Below are positions 40,806 to 41,419 of a DNA stretch of 41,419 nucleotides, in pieces. This stretch comes from JAMLIN01 sp041676645 (GTDB lineage Bacteria > Pseudomonadota > Gammaproteobacteria > Burkholderiales > Burkholderiaceae_E): contig JBAYRO010000024.1 of assembly GCA_041676645.1 (NCBI GenBank), positions 1 to 41,419 on the forward strand, in the 5' to 3' direction. Position 1 is the first letter of the stretch, and every line of letters starts with the position of its first letter. Position numbers and translations under genes: made by a program. The notes beneath the pieces were generated by a model. That model was not told the origin of the DNA. It worked only from the letters and a program-made list of their open reading frames with translations, and made no database searches.

Positions 40806-41185
40806 TTCATTTCGACACGAATGCGTTGATCGCTTTGCCGCAGTGGGCCCGCGAACACCATGCCGTCGTTCGCCGGGTACTGGATGGAGAAGTGGTGGCA
40901 GTTTGCGCGGTGGTCTGGTACGAGTACCTGCTAGGGCCCCTGGCCGATGGTGAGGCCGAACTCGCCCACGCCTTCGTGTCCGGCAGGATCGAGCCGATCC
41001 TGGAAGCGGATGCGGTGCTGGGCACGGAATTGTTCAACGCCGCCGGCCGTCGTCGAACCCTGAAAACCGATGCCCTGATTGCCGCCTCCGCCATTCGCGC
41101 CGGTGCGGATTTCGTGACGATCAACATCGCCGACTTCAAACCGTTCGTGGAGCATGGCTTGCGGCTGATCCCGGCCAAGGTATAG
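40802..41185 (+). CDS. vapC: VapC-type PIN-domain ribonuclease toxin (intact)
   Basis: This 127-residue PIN-domain protein is a predicted RNase toxin. All four acidic positions are present: Asp5 in HFDTNALIAL, Glu41 in VVWYEYLLGP, Asp90 in LKTDALIAASAI and Asp111 in NIADFKPF. The start is a GTG that overlaps the antitoxin stop (GTGA). Length and motif spacing are normal, so it should be active, unlike the two toxin remnants nearby. It ends 9 bp before the convergent aldehyde dehydrogenase gene. The RNA target is unknown; many VapC proteins cut the initiator tRNA. Confidence 0.88.
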   Translation: MIHFDTNALIALPQWAREHHAVVRRVLDGEVVAVCAVVWYEYLLGPLADGEAELAHAFVSGRIEPILEADAVLGTELFNAAGRRRTLKTDALIAASAIRAGADFVTINIADFKPFVEHGLRLIPAKV

Positions 41186-41194
41186 ACGGATGGA

Positions 41195-41419
41195 TCAGCG
41201 CAGCATCAGCTTCACGATCAGCCGGGCCAGGCGGCCATAGGGTGGGCGCAGGAGGTTCGCCGGGTTGCGACGGCCCTGCACCAGCACACCCTTGGCGTGG
41301 CTCATGGCCCGGAAGCCCTCGATACCGTGATAGGCGCCGATGCCGCTGGCGCCGACGCCGCCGAAGGGCAGGTCGTCCTGGGCGTAGTGCAGCAAGGTGT
41401 TGTTGATGGTGACGTTGCC
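41195..41419 (-). CDS. Aldehyde dehydrogenase, coniferyl-aldehyde type, C-terminal part
   Basis: The frame is open at the window end, so only the last 74 residues are seen. They contain TINNTLLHYAQDDLPFGGVG, then SGIGAYHGIEGFRAMSHAKG, and a hydrophobic basic tail (LARLIVKLMLR). The NNTLLH and LPFGGVGASG-like motifs and the YHG-GF-SHAK pattern are characteristic of the class 3 / coniferyl aldehyde dehydrogenase branch, whose members often end in a membrane-binding tail. The active-site cysteine lies outside the window. The substrate cannot be judged from this piece. Confidence 0.85.
   Translation of the reverse strand, partial: GNVTINNTLLHYAQDDLPFGGVGASGIGAYHGIEGFRAMSHAKGVLVQGRRNPANLLRPPYGRLARLIVKLMLR

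Overview
This is a GC-rich, gene-dense bacterial chromosome segment. It has 40 protein-coding genes (two cut by the window edges) and two toxin-gene remnants. Gene order points to a betaproteobacterium: gmk-rpoZ-spoT facing greB, a divergent darP/pmbA pair with mog beside it, a separate relA, a gspD-E-F block, and the PrsK/PrsR two-component pair known from PEP-CTERM/exosortase bacteria. That assignment is an inference from family content and synteny. I see no rRNA, tRNA, CRISPR array or complete insertion sequence. No gap without a gene exceeds about 200 bp.

Layout. (1) 1-3890: end of a type II secretion operon (secretin gspD, ATPase gspE, inner-membrane gspF) and a small DUF1232 membrane protein. 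(2) 3906-8418, minus strand: an overlapping three-gene operon of LolD-like ABC ATPase, 846-residue FtsX-type permease and exported CrtC/AttH-like lipocalin protein, sharing a divergent promoter region with egtD (histidine trimethylation, ergothioneine pathway). (3) 9504-11463: a perfect 33+1+33 bp AT-rich palindrome separates egtD from the minus-strand fabI-selD pair. (4) 11615-21144: sugar-nucleotide genes in two parallel dehydrogenase/epimerase pairs (ugd with a UronateE-type epimerase; tviB with tviC), a Sel1-SLT lytic transglycosylase, and prsR-prsK. No glycosyltransferase, exosortase or PEP-CTERM protein is in view, so this looks like a precursor and control module serving genes elsewhere. 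(5) 21274-30904: housekeeping and stringent response: mtfA, relA, mog, darP, pmbA, greB, spoT, rpoZ, gmk. The two ppGpp enzymes lie only 3.3 kb apart. (6) 31083-38273: a metabolic block. A class V aminotransferase diverges from a GntR/FCD regulator followed by a YdiJ-type FAD/Fe-S 2-hydroxyacid dehydrogenase, a GlcG/HbpS protein, a HugZ-like protein and an SDR. Two identical TTGCATGCAA palindromes flank the divergent promoter and are probable operators. (7) 38340-41419: accessory end with a Uma2-family protein, a DUF3016 lipoprotein, three packed toxin-antitoxin loci, and the start-side-truncated 3' end of an aldehyde dehydrogenase.

The most unusual stretch is 39.7-41.2 kb. A vapB antitoxin (with its operator) and a parD-like antitoxin are intact, but their vapC and parE toxins survive only as fragments of 42 and 23 codons. 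The third locus, an RHH antitoxin plus VapC, is complete. Other points worth attention are the REP/RAYT-like palindrome at 9.5 kb, the operator pair at 32.3 kb, the parallel uronate pathways with PrsKR, and the ABC-FtsX-lipocalin operon.
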